A DNA stretch of 6,137 nucleotides from Negativicutes bacterium. Its GTDB lineage: Bacteria; Bacillota_C; Negativicutes; Sporomusales_B; JARLHX01. Numbering within the stretch: the stretch's first letter is position 1; every line of letters begins with the position of its first letter. Positions 1 to 5,521 of the stretch are shown one piece after another. The notes beneath the pieces are model-generated. The model was not told the DNA's origin and searched no databases. It saw nothing but the letters and a program-made list of their open reading frames with translations. The stretch is taken from the NCBI GenBank assembly GCA_031292035.1, contig JARLHX010000132.1, positions 1 to 6,137 of the forward strand, given 5' to 3'. The position numbers and the translations under genes were made by a program.

Positions 1-447
1 AAAAGCCGTTTCGACCAGGACCGCCGGCATGTTGGTGTTCGACAGGACATAAAGCCCGTTGACATGCGGCGTGGCAATTTTGAGGCCGCGGTCGACTTCG
101 TGGAAGGTGTCAACGATAGCCGCGTCGATGCAGATTGCCAGAGCGGAGCCGGCTTTTGATCCGTCGCAAGCCCATACTTCGACCCCTTTCGCTTCGCTGG
201 CTTCGGCGCTGTTGCAATGGATGGAGATAAAATAGTCGGCCGGCCAGCTGTTCGCGCTGTCGGTGATCGTGCCCAGGTCGTCGCATTGCAGCAGCTGGAC
301 GTCATGACCGGCGCCCTTCAGAATGGTGGCCAGATGATCGCCGATAGAGGCAACAACATCGGACTCTTTCAGGCCGGTAATGCTGTTGACGGCGCCGGGG
401 TCCGGGTTGCCATCCGGGGCGTGGCCAGGGTTGATGAAGATTTTCAT
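1..447 (-). CDS. N-acetylmuramoyl-L-alanine amidase endolysin (3' end missing)
   Basis: First 149 residues of a zinc-dependent Amidase_3 family N-acetylmuramoyl-L-alanine amidase, which cuts the bond between MurNAc and L-alanine in peptidoglycan. The translation starts MKIFINPGHAPDGNPDPGAV. Visible family motifs are NPGH (6-9, zinc ligand His9), GLKESDV (25-31, with the expected zinc-ligand Glu28), DYFISIHCNSA (71-81, third ligand His77) and PAVLVETAF (141-149), whose Glu is the expected catalytic residue. No signal peptide or membrane segment is seen, so it would need a holin to reach the wall. The ATG at 447 follows AAAGGAGG at nine bases. The frame is open to base 1; a short remainder of the catalytic domain and any wall-binding domain lie outside the window. 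As last gene of the lysis block it is the phage endolysin. Confidence 0.93.
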   Translation of the reverse strand, partial: MKIFINPGHAPDGNPDPGAVNSITGLKESDVVASIGDHLATILKGAGHDVQLLQCDDLGTITDSANSWPADYFISIHCNSAEASEAKGVEVWACDGSKAGSALAICIDAAIVDTFHEVDRGLKIATPHVNGLYVLSNTNMPAVLVETAF

Positions 448-456
448 AGAGGTTAT

Positions 457-464
457 CCTCCTTT
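457..464 (-). promoter_or_regulatory. Ribosome binding site of the amidase gene
   Basis: AAAGGAGG on the minus strand, nine bases before the ATG at 447. It is the best match to the anti-Shine-Dalgarno sequence in the lysis block and fixes the amidase start. It lies within the 23-base gap after the XhlA-like gene, so this gene can be translated independently of its neighbour. Confidence 0.85.
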
Positions 465-470
465 CGTGTT

Positions 471-698
471 TTATTTAAGAAAATGACCAGCAAACTGACC
501 GGCGGCGGCTCCCACTAAAGCTGAAATGCCGGCAATAAGCTTCCATGCGCCTTTTAGTTCCCTGGTAGTGACACATACGCCGTCGAGGACTCCATGCCGG
601 TCGGCACAAGATTTTTCTCGCTCTTGTAGGGTTGCTGTTAGTCGGGTTAGAGCAATTTCAATAGCTGTTAAGCGTTTAAATATTTCGTCCTCATTCAC
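471..698 (-). CDS. xhlA: XhlA-like small membrane protein
   Basis: 75-residue protein with the layout of haemolysin XhlA: an N-terminal amphipathic helix likely to form a coiled coil (about 3-30, IFKRLTAIEIALTRLTATLQ), a short middle part with two cysteines (Cys31 and Cys42), and one C-terminal membrane helix (about 53-72, KLIAGISALVGAAAGQFAG). In PBSX, XhlA works with the holin XhlB to release the endolysin; here it lies between the membrane protein and the amidase, which fits. It is slightly short for the family. The start is GTG at 698, eight bases after GGGG, and overlaps the previous stop as GTGA, implying coupled translation. It could instead belong to another family of small coiled-coil and membrane-anchor phage proteins; the lysis role is inferred. 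Confidence 0.7.
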   Translation of the reverse strand: MNEDEIFKRLTAIEIALTRLTATLQEREKSCADRHGVLDGVCVTTRELKGAWKLIAGISALVGAAAGQFAGHFLK

Positions 699-1054
699 TT
701 AATCAGCCCCTTTCGCTCTTTTCCGGTGTTTTTCTCTCCCCTGAAGCCCTCAAGCTCGCTGCAGATGGCAGCTTCTTTTTTGCAGATGGTATGTAAAAGT
801 TTGATCAGAAGTGCCAGGGTAAGGGTACTAGTCACTGAATTCGAGGCAATCAATAGGACTTGGATGTCATTTTCAGCAGCCGTCAGGAGGTTGTTTGCTT
901 CAGGGCCTGCTATCCCTCGGACATAGGCAATGATTCCGGCGAAAGCCCAAAAAAAGAACATGCTGCCGGTGATCGCCCCCACCAGGATCGCAGTCTTCTG
1001 GTTGAAGCGATTTACCCTTTTCCAGATCGCGGAAAGGTGTTGCTTTTTTGTCAC
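695..1054 (-). CDS. Two-helix membrane protein, holin candidate
   Basis: 119-residue protein of no family I recognise. It has a basic N-terminus (KK, KR, R, K within the first 20 residues), a first membrane segment at about 21-45 (TAILVGAITGSMFFFWAFAG and on), a short loop with GPEANN, a second hydrophobic segment at about 64-91 (VLLIASNSVTSTLTLALLIK within it), and a strongly charged C-terminal tail (EGFRGEKNTGKERKG). Two helices plus a charged tail, immediately upstream of an XhlA-like gene and an amidase, is what a class II-type holin would look like, so a role in membrane permeabilisation at lysis is a reasonable inference. The GTG start at 1054 follows AGAAGGTGAT; the ATG two bases earlier is out of frame and meets TGA at once. 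The gene ends TGA, overlapping the next GTG by four bases. Confidence 0.72.
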   Translation of the reverse strand: MTKKQHLSAIWKRVNRFNQKTAILVGAITGSMFFFWAFAGIIAYVRGIAGPEANNLLTAAENDIQVLLIASNSVTSTLTLALLIKLLHTICKKEAAICSELEGFRGEKNTGKERKGLIK

Positions 1055-1093
1055 ATAATCACCTTCTTTCAGTTCAGTATCTATCTGCAGCTT

Positions 1094-1591
1094 TTAAGCA
1101 GGCAGGACAAGGGGAGGCAATTCGGCAACAAGTTGGGTCTGGGTCGGGATTGGACTCCCGGCTTCGACGGCGGCAAGTTGGGCATAACAAAAAGCCCATA
1201 CCTGAGAGCGCCACGCGCGAAAGGCTTGCCCTTCAGCCTGGAAAGCCGGGACGGCAGGCTCGTCGGCATAAGTGACGGCAGAAAGGATATTGTCGTATCC
1301 GCGAGCCTGGGCCGTTGCGTCTAGGTGTGCCTGTACCGCCGCGATAAGTTGCGCCTTGATTTGGTCGGGAGTAGGCGGTTCTGGTACTGGGTCGGGGGGT
1401 GGCTGCGGAATGTTTTGCATAACCCATGCGCCGTTTTTGAATATAACATCCTGGCCCTCTGCCGGGGTTGGAGGTTCGGCGGTAGTACAAAAAGCAGGCA
1501 GCAAGTAGGCGTCTGCGGTCAAGGGATCTCGGTCAGCAATCCCCACCCCGGTGTATTTCCCGGTGATAGCGTCATAATGAAAAATTTGCAA
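1094..1591 (-). CDS. Tail fibre assembly-like protein
   Basis: 165-residue protein directly after the fibre gene, the usual place for a fibre chaperone or fibre-associated protein. It has two parts. Residues 1-60, beginning IFHYDAITGKYTGVGIADRD (3-22) and ending DVIFKNGAWV (48-57), resemble the N-terminal part of phage tail fibre assembly proteins. A proline-rich linker, QPPPDPVPEPPTPDQ (63-77), leads to a helical second part with ARGYDNILSAVTYADEP (96-112) and FQAEGQAFRAWRSQVWAFCY (117-136), a pattern known to me from fibre-linked proteins of Proteobacterial phages. No membrane segment or signal peptide. The start is a TTG at 1591, eight bases after AAAGGGGG; another TTG two codons upstream (1597) sits only two bases from that site and is less likely. 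Function is inferred from position and similarity. Confidence 0.8.
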   Translation of the reverse strand: MQIFHYDAITGKYTGVGIADRDPLTADAYLLPAFCTTAEPPTPAEGQDVIFKNGAWVMQNIPQPPPDPVPEPPTPDQIKAQLIAAVQAHLDATAQARGYDNILSAVTYADEPAVPAFQAEGQAFRAWRSQVWAFCYAQLAAVEAGSPIPTQTQLVAELPPLVLPA

Positions 1592-1599
1592 GAACAAAA

Positions 1600-1607
1600 C
1601 CCCCTTT
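1600..1607 (-). promoter_or_regulatory. Ribosome binding site deciding the fibre-assembly gene start
   Basis: AAAGGGGG on the minus strand, overlapping the stop codon of the tail fibre gene (TAA at 1608-1606). It stands eight bases from the TTG at 1591 but only two bases from the TTG at 1597, so the inner TTG is the likelier start. Overlap of site and stop suggests that a ribosome ending the fibre gene can re-start on its partner. Confidence 0.7.
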
Positions 1608-2601
1608 AATATTTAATACAGGCCAATACTCCAATACTGCGCGGACTAAATTCGTTGCCGATGTGGGAACCCCACACCCTAGACAAATCAAAGGTCGTGT
1701 CCTGTTTTGCGTAACCGCCACTACCAACACCCCAATTACTGTCATCAACTGAAGCGAACACGCCGGTAGCAGTTCCTGAGTTAAAATACAATGCAGTTAA
1801 GGACCCAGTAGCATTTCTACCGGTGTCAGTATTGGCGCTACCGATAGTAATTGCAGGGTTTACCCCTCTTCCATCATCAATATTTCGTATGAATTCACCA
1901 CGGAGATCGGGGATTCGGAACGTCGTAGCCAGGTCGCCGGTGGAGAAGTTGCCCCAATTATTTGCGGACCACGTTGCATCACTAACAAGATTGCCGCTCG
2001 CTTGGGCGTAGGCCCACAAGTTCGCGTATGTCGCGCGGGAAAGCGTCGCCCCGTTAGCCTTAATAAAGCCAGCAGGCGCGATTGTAGCGGGATAATGGAC
2101 TATTGCACCAGTCGGGACGTAGATGGGGTTGGCAGGGATATACTGACCCCACCAGGCACCGCCGCCAAGACTAGTCATCATAACAGCATCACCGGCGCCG
2201 ACTAGCAGGTTTTGCGCCCCGGGCAATATCAAGTTTATCGAATTGGTGAGAGTCAAAGCCCCTGCAAAGCGCAACAGGCGCCGGGTACCGGCCTGGGGGG
2301 CATCGAAAGCGGTTATGCCTGTGTTGCCGGTTACGATTATGACATTGCCGCCAGCTGCGCCGATGTTGAGGGTTGCAGCCGAAGCTAAAGTCACTGATTT
2401 CTCATTGATCGCCCCGGTAAGGTTGCCGCCGGTGAATGTCATCAGAGCATCAAAAGCGGCGTTTACAGCGTTGACGGCATCGGCCAGGGCATTTATACCG
2501 CCTCCCCAGTTGTTAGTATCGGCGGGCATTACTGTGTCGTCGAGTTGCCAATTTGCCTTTAGATTGTCGGGAAGAGTCCCGGCCAAAGGTCGATTCGCCA
2601 T
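1606..2601 (-). CDS. Tail fibre protein with phage collar domain
   Basis: 331-residue short tail fibre, expected to bind the host surface receptor. The N-terminus PLAGTLPDNLKANWQLDDTV (5-24) and NNWGGGINALADAVNAVNAA (30-49) probably attach to the baseplate. A middle part rich in Thr, Ala and Gly (60-160) looks like repeated short strands of a trimeric shaft. A phage tail collar domain follows: GAIVHYPATIAPAGFIKANG (165-184), ATLSRATYANLWAYAQ (185-200) and TTFRIPDLRGEFIRNIDDGR (226-245). The C-terminus GNEFSPRSIGVLACIKY (315-331) resembles the GNE-x-RPRNIALLACIKY ending known from fibres of P2/Mu-like phages of Gram-negative bacteria. The ATG at 2601 is chosen over an in-frame ATG at 2649 because GGAGGGG lies seven bases upstream of it and the longer form would run 47 bases into xkdU. 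The tip looks somewhat less GC-rich than the baseplate genes by eye. Confidence 0.9.
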   Translation of the reverse strand: MANRPLAGTLPDNLKANWQLDDTVMPADTNNWGGGINALADAVNAVNAAFDALMTFTGGNLTGAINEKSVTLASAATLNIGAAGGNVIIVTGNTGITAFDAPQAGTRRLLRFAGALTLTNSINLILPGAQNLLVGAGDAVMMTSLGGGAWWGQYIPANPIYVPTGAIVHYPATIAPAGFIKANGATLSRATYANLWAYAQASGNLVSDATWSANNWGNFSTGDLATTFRIPDLRGEFIRNIDDGRGVNPAITIGSANTDTGRNATGSLTALYFNSGTATGVFASVDDSNWGVGSGGYAKQDTTFDLSRVWGSHIGNEFSPRSIGVLACIKY

Positions 2602-2602
2602 T

Positions 2603-3529
2603 CTATAACCCCTCCTTGACTGTGAGCGTGTGATCCATCTGTACCCCAAGAATGACCGGGATATATACGACGGAGGATGTCAGGACCGTATTGTCAGCCC
2701 TCAAAAGTTCAATAAGGGTTATCTCTGCGGTCTGCGCCGGCGTAACCTCGTATTCTACGGTGACAACCCCAGCAGCGGCGCTTTTGAGGTCAAAGACACT
2801 GATAATAATACTGCCGTTTACTCTAACCTTGGCAACGTCGCCGGCTGTGAAGGTTGCCAGATCGGCCAGAAGGGCCGCCTGGATGCTGCCTGATCCGGGC
2901 ATAATAACATTCCCCCTGTCTGTGAAGCTTCTGAAAGGCAAAAGACCTAAATTCCAAGTTGTGCCGGCGTGGTAGTTGTATTCCCATCGCCCGAAGTTGA
3001 CGCCCTCGTTAATATTGATTTGATCGACGACGAGAGGCTGGTTTATGAAGGTCATGTTGCAGGGCTTTATATAGGCGATGGTGGCCAGAATCTCCTGGTA
3101 GTAGCTTTGATTGGCTGCAGCCGCCTGAACAGTGAAAGAGTATGTTGCCGAGTTTAGAATGATGGTGTATTGTCCGGCGCCGAGAACTTTGTCAAGCTGC
3201 TGCTTTAACCACGGAAGGGAGAAGGGGGGCTGAAGGCTCGCCCGGTTAAGCAGCCGAGTTCTCCGGAAATCTAGTGTTTCGATAGTCGGATCGGCAAGAA
3301 TGTTGTAAAGGGCTTCGAGTTTTGTCAGCTTCCCGGCGTCGGCGGTCTGAATGAATTGGTTATCCATTACCCCGCGACTCGGCAGGCTGTCGGGGTTCGA
3401 GGCGTTCAGCGTGTTAAGATCGCCCCAAAGTTCATCAATGGCCGGCTGTTCGACGGTCCCGAGTAAAGTTTCCATTTCAAGAATTCCGTCGTAATAATCC
3501 GGCTTGTAGTCCAGGAGATTATGTCCCAA
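2603..3529 (-). CDS. xkdU: XkdU/YmfQ-like baseplate protein (DUF2313) with extra C-terminal domain
   Basis: 308-residue protein whose first about 195 residues fit the DUF2313/YmfQ (XkdU, gpI-like) family: LLDYKPDYYDGILEMETLLG (5-24) at the start, RTRLLNRASLQPPFSLPWLK (90-109), then LGAGQYTI (116-123), and IAYIKPCNMTFINQPLV (151-167). In relatives this protein joins the wedge to the fibres. From about residue 197 a further 110 residues follow, beta-rich by eye, ending VVYIPVILGVQMDHTLTVKE (287-306). Family members are usually nearer 200 residues, so this looks like an added Ig-like or adhesion-type domain (inference). The start is TTG at 3529, supported by GGTGG six bases upstream, and lies 11 bases inside xkdT. 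The stop TAG is one base from the fibre ATG. Assignment of the first part is good; the C-terminal domain is unrecognised. Confidence 0.87.
   Translation of the reverse strand: MGHNLLDYKPDYYDGILEMETLLGTVEQPAIDELWGDLNTLNASNPDSLPSRGVMDNQFIQTADAGKLTKLEALYNILADPTIETLDFRRTRLLNRASLQPPFSLPWLKQQLDKVLGAGQYTIILNSATYSFTVQAAAANQSYYQEILATIAYIKPCNMTFINQPLVVDQININEGVNFGRWEYNYHAGTTWNLGLLPFRSFTDRGNVIMPGSGSIQAALLADLATFTAGDVAKVRVNGSIIISVFDLKSAAAGVVTVEYEVTPAQTAEITLIELLRADNTVLTSSVVYIPVILGVQMDHTLTVKEGL
2609..2615 (-). promoter_or_regulatory. Ribosome binding site deciding the tail fibre start
   Basis: GGAGGGG on the minus strand, inside the last codons of xkdU and seven bases before the ATG at 2601. This spacing supports the start at 2601 rather than the in-frame ATG at 2649. 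Confidence 0.78.
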
Positions 3530-4694
3530 GAGTTACCACCCCCCGGACTGGAAGCTGCTGCAGGGCCGCGGTCTCGGTGCAAGACACATCGCCATTTGAA
3601 GTAATCGTCAGCCCGGCGCCGCTCAGCGTCAGGGCGTTGACGTTCAGCACCCCAGGAACACCTACCATTGCCGCGATTAGTTGGGCCTTGAAGATCCCAA
3701 CAACGTAATTATTTAAAATCTGACTTTGAGGCGTACCCCAGGCTTGCTGCACTTTGAGAAAATAAGCATCGCAAGCCGCCTCGATCGGTGCCTGCACCTG
3801 TCCGACTGTGACGCCAGCGCCCAGGGTGAGGGTGGCGGCAATATCCACCGTTGCGTCTGTCGCCGTGGCAATCGTGACGACGTGGCCGATTGGCGCGGTA
3901 CCGATTCCCAGGCCGGGAGTCGCCGCAGGGTCGATGGCAGTTTGAACGGAGGAAATGAGTGTAGAGGCCGCCGGCGCCCAGGCCGTCGAAATAATGCTGC
4001 ATTTTACCGTCCCGCCGCCTGCCCATATCGGATAAACCTGGACGGCTCCGACGCCATCAATGGCAAGAATAGCCTGCCGGTAATCCTCGATATTGCCGCC
4101 GAAGGGTTTGTTATTGATCGCTTCCAGCCACCTGGCCAGGAAAGCGGCGTCCTGTTCGGCGGGTTCACCGGCGACAATGACGTCATCAATTACGGCGCTG
4201 GCCAGCCCGTTTATGTAGCTGATCGGGATAATGGCGCCGGAATAGCCGTTGCCGATGACGTCCGGAGTTTCGGCGGTCAAAAGATATTGCCCGGCTACCG
4301 GGTTTCCTGCCGAATCAAGGTAAGGGCCGGTTACATCAAAAACGACGCTATTCGCGCCGGCGGGGGTTGAAAAGCGCGAGCCGATAGGCACCGCGAAGGC
4401 GGCATTGTTTGCGTCTTCGAAAATTCCGCGTCTGACCGCGTAAATAGCCGCTTTCCGGGTGAGCCCGGCCTCTGCATATCGATAATCCTGGTAGGTACCG
4501 GCAGCTGTCAGGCCATAAGTCTGAATCATGATGTTTTGCATTTCGGCATATGCCTGGGCCAGTTCGGCGCAAGCCGGGCCGAGGGCATCAAAGATTATTG
4601 AACCTTCCCGTTTGTCCAGGGTTGCCAGTACGTTCGCCAGGCATCGGGCCATAATCTGCTCATATTGATAATAGGAGCTTGAAAAATCTAGCAT
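3519..4694 (-). CDS. xkdT: Baseplate J-like wedge protein, XkdT family
   Basis: 391-residue baseplate J family protein (XkdT, related to P2 gpJ and T4 gp6), which forms the wedge ring that dilates when the tail contracts. N-terminal helices (1-60) include LDKREGSIIFDALGPACAEL, a typical start of the family. A beta-rich part follows with PIGSRFSTPAGANSVVFDV (103-121). The signature block is AGEPAEQDAAFLARW (175-189), then FGGNIEDYRQAI (198-209) and DGVGAVQVYP (213-222). The last third (about 270-390) holds VDIAATLTLGAGVTVGQV, a helical QAPIEAACDAYF segment and VPGVLNVNALTLSGAG (346-361), as usual for gpJ C-termini. The ATG at 4694 is preceded by a strong GGAGGTGAT (4702-4710). The 3' end overlaps the next gene by 11 bases. 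Length is normal to slightly long for the family. Confidence 0.95.
   Translation of the reverse strand: MLDFSSSYYQYEQIMARCLANVLATLDKREGSIIFDALGPACAELAQAYAEMQNIMIQTYGLTAAGTYQDYRYAEAGLTRKAAIYAVRRGIFEDANNAAFAVPIGSRFSTPAGANSVVFDVTGPYLDSAGNPVAGQYLLTAETPDVIGNGYSGAIIPISYINGLASAVIDDVIVAGEPAEQDAAFLARWLEAINNKPFGGNIEDYRQAILAIDGVGAVQVYPIWAGGGTVKCSIISTAWAPAASTLISSVQTAIDPAATPGLGIGTAPIGHVVTIATATDATVDIAATLTLGAGVTVGQVQAPIEAACDAYFLKVQQAWGTPQSQILNNYVVGIFKAQLIAAMVGVPGVLNVNALTLSGAGLTITSNGDVSCTETAALQQLPVRGVVTLGT
3536..3544 (-). promoter_or_regulatory. Ribosome binding site supporting the TTG start of xkdU
   Basis: GGGGGGTGG on the minus strand, inside the 3' end of xkdT and six bases before the TTG at 3529. No nearby in-frame ATG has a comparable site; the first in-frame ATG is at residue 19 and would remove conserved family sequence. 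Confidence 0.65.
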
Positions 4695-5108
4695 TTAAAC
4701 CATCACCTCCCCTGTCATCGGATAGGTTCCGTAGATCGTGTTCACGTTGAAAGTGACCGTCATATCGTCCTCTTCGGCCTGATAAAACACAAAGTCAGTC
4801 ACCGAATTAACCCGGTCGTCAGCGATGAGGGCTTCGGTGATCCGGCGCTTTGCTTCGCTGGTGGTGTACCCCGGGTCTTTGCCAACAAGGCTGTTGATTT
4901 CAATGCCGTAATTCCAGCTGTAGATCATCCAGAAATACCGCTCAGTCCAAAGAATTTTGACGATCGCTTGCAGCATCGCGTCCCCGGTGTCGATCATCCC
5001 GACGATCCGGCCGGTATCCCGGTTGACGAAATAAGTGTAAGAGGGGTAAGTTGTGATATTGACGGCCGTGTCCAAGCCGCCGGGAATGCTGGTCGGTATC
5101 AAGGACAT
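4695..5108 (-). CDS. xkdS: XkdS-like baseplate protein (DUF2634, gp25/gpW-like)
   Basis: 137-residue DUF2634/XkdS protein. This family is related to the GPW/gp25 proteins that sit in the baseplate wedge and start sheath assembly. Seen: a short N-terminal arm (1-25), YFVNRDTGRIVGMIDTGDAM (26-45), the aromatic ILWTERYFWMIYSWNYGIEI (52-71), and VGKDPGYTTSEAKRRITEAL (75-94) followed by DRVNSVTDF (98-106). The last two blocks resemble the conserved gp25 core. An acidic stretch AEEDD (111-115) precedes the final strands. ATG at 5108 has AAGGTGGTG upstream and shares one base with the xkdR stop in TAATG. The stop TAA directly abuts the ATG of the next gene. Assignment rests on sequence pattern plus gene order; the exact structural role is taken from relatives. 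Confidence 0.92.
   Translation of the reverse strand: MSLIPTSIPGGLDTAVNITTYPSYTYFVNRDTGRIVGMIDTGDAMLQAIVKILWTERYFWMIYSWNYGIEINSLVGKDPGYTTSEAKRRITEALIADDRVNSVTDFVFYQAEEDDMTVTFNVNTIYGTYPMTGEVMV
4702..4710 (-). promoter_or_regulatory. Ribosome binding site of xkdT
   Basis: GGAGGTGAT on the minus strand, inside the last codons of xkdS. It is the closest match to the 16S rRNA tail in the window, in keeping with a Bacillota-type host. It precedes the ATG at 4694, which directly follows the xkdS stop codon. Confidence 0.8.
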
Positions 5109-5521
5109 TACTCATTCACCACCTTTGACAGAACTATAAACTGTTGGCCGCCCAGCACCCGAAGCATGACAACCCGGTCACCGACTAGGAGATCGCGGTT
5201 GATGATGGTATATTCGGCATCTGGCGGGTTATCGCCGGCGGCGGTGTTGACGGTACGGTCGCCTAGTTCTTCTGATTCATTGCCGCCCTGCGGGTCGCTG
5301 TGTGTGTGGTAAAGCAGTACCTTTTTGTAACAGACCGTTTCCGTCAGGATAAGGACATTGGCCGGCAGGAGGATATAAGGATTGATCCGGATCGAAAGAG
5401 GATTGATGGTTTCGACGGTACCGATTGCAATATCGGTCATCCCCATATTTCCGACAACATTCTGCATTATTGTCTTCATCAATTCATAAAGGCTGCCGTT
5501 TGGATTAAGGTCCATCGTCAT
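5108..5521 (-). CDS. xkdR: XkdR-like baseplate protein (DUF2577)
   Basis: 137-residue protein matching DUF2577/XkdR in length, sequence style and place between XkdQ and XkdS. After an N-terminal helix (about 8-25), IGTVETINPLSIRIN (33-47) and ILLPANVLILTE (50-61) look like strands of an OB-type barrel. VLLYHTHSDPQGG (68-80) carries an H-x-H pair, His72 and His74. LLVGDRVVMLRVLGGQQFIV (111-130) is the typical family ending. The protein is believed to act near the hub, probably as a small spike-like piece; that role is inferred from fold and position. ATG start at 5521 is preceded by GAGGG seven bases upstream and overlaps the xkdQ stop as ATGA. A second ATG two codons later is also possible. 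The stop TAA shares its last base with the next ATG. Confidence 0.9.
   Translation of the reverse strand: MTMDLNPNGSLYELMKTIMQNVVGNMGMTDIAIGTVETINPLSIRINPYILLPANVLILTETVCYKKVLLYHTHSDPQGGNESEELGDRTVNTAAGDNPPDAEYTIINRDLLVGDRVVMLRVLGGQQFIVLSKVVNE

Noticed and set aside
302..493. Minus-strand open frame overlapping the start of the amidase, considered as a nested lysis gene or spanin
   Set aside because: The translation is Arg- and Pro-rich out-of-frame reading of the amidase, with no lipobox; its early hydrophobic stretch is too short for a membrane helix.
1055..1093. Promoter or terminator in the short gap between the fibre-assembly gene and the holin candidate
   Set aside because: The 39 bases hold a CTGCAG palindrome and the next ribosome binding site but no stem followed by a T run and no paired -35/-10 boxes.
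860..1324. Plus-strand open frame spanning the gap between the fibre-assembly gene and the holin candidate
   Set aside because: It runs antisense through two supported genes, has no convincing ribosome binding site and its translation has no domain or membrane segment.
1606..2100. Fibre C-terminus as the variable region of a diversity-generating retroelement
   Set aside because: No reverse transcriptase, template repeat or accessory gene is visible in the window, and the end of the protein matches an ordinary fibre ending.
2602..2649. Longer tail fibre starting at the ATG at 2649
   Set aside because: It would add sixteen basic residues read out of frame through xkdU. The ATG at 2601 has GGAGGGG at the right spacing and begins a typical fibre N-terminus.
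3726..4370. Plus-strand open frame of 214 codons opposite xkdT
   Set aside because: It lies entirely within the well-supported xkdT gene on the other strand, its translation is rich in Arg, Gly and Cys with no recognisable domain, and it is a product of the GC-rich codon pattern of xkdT.
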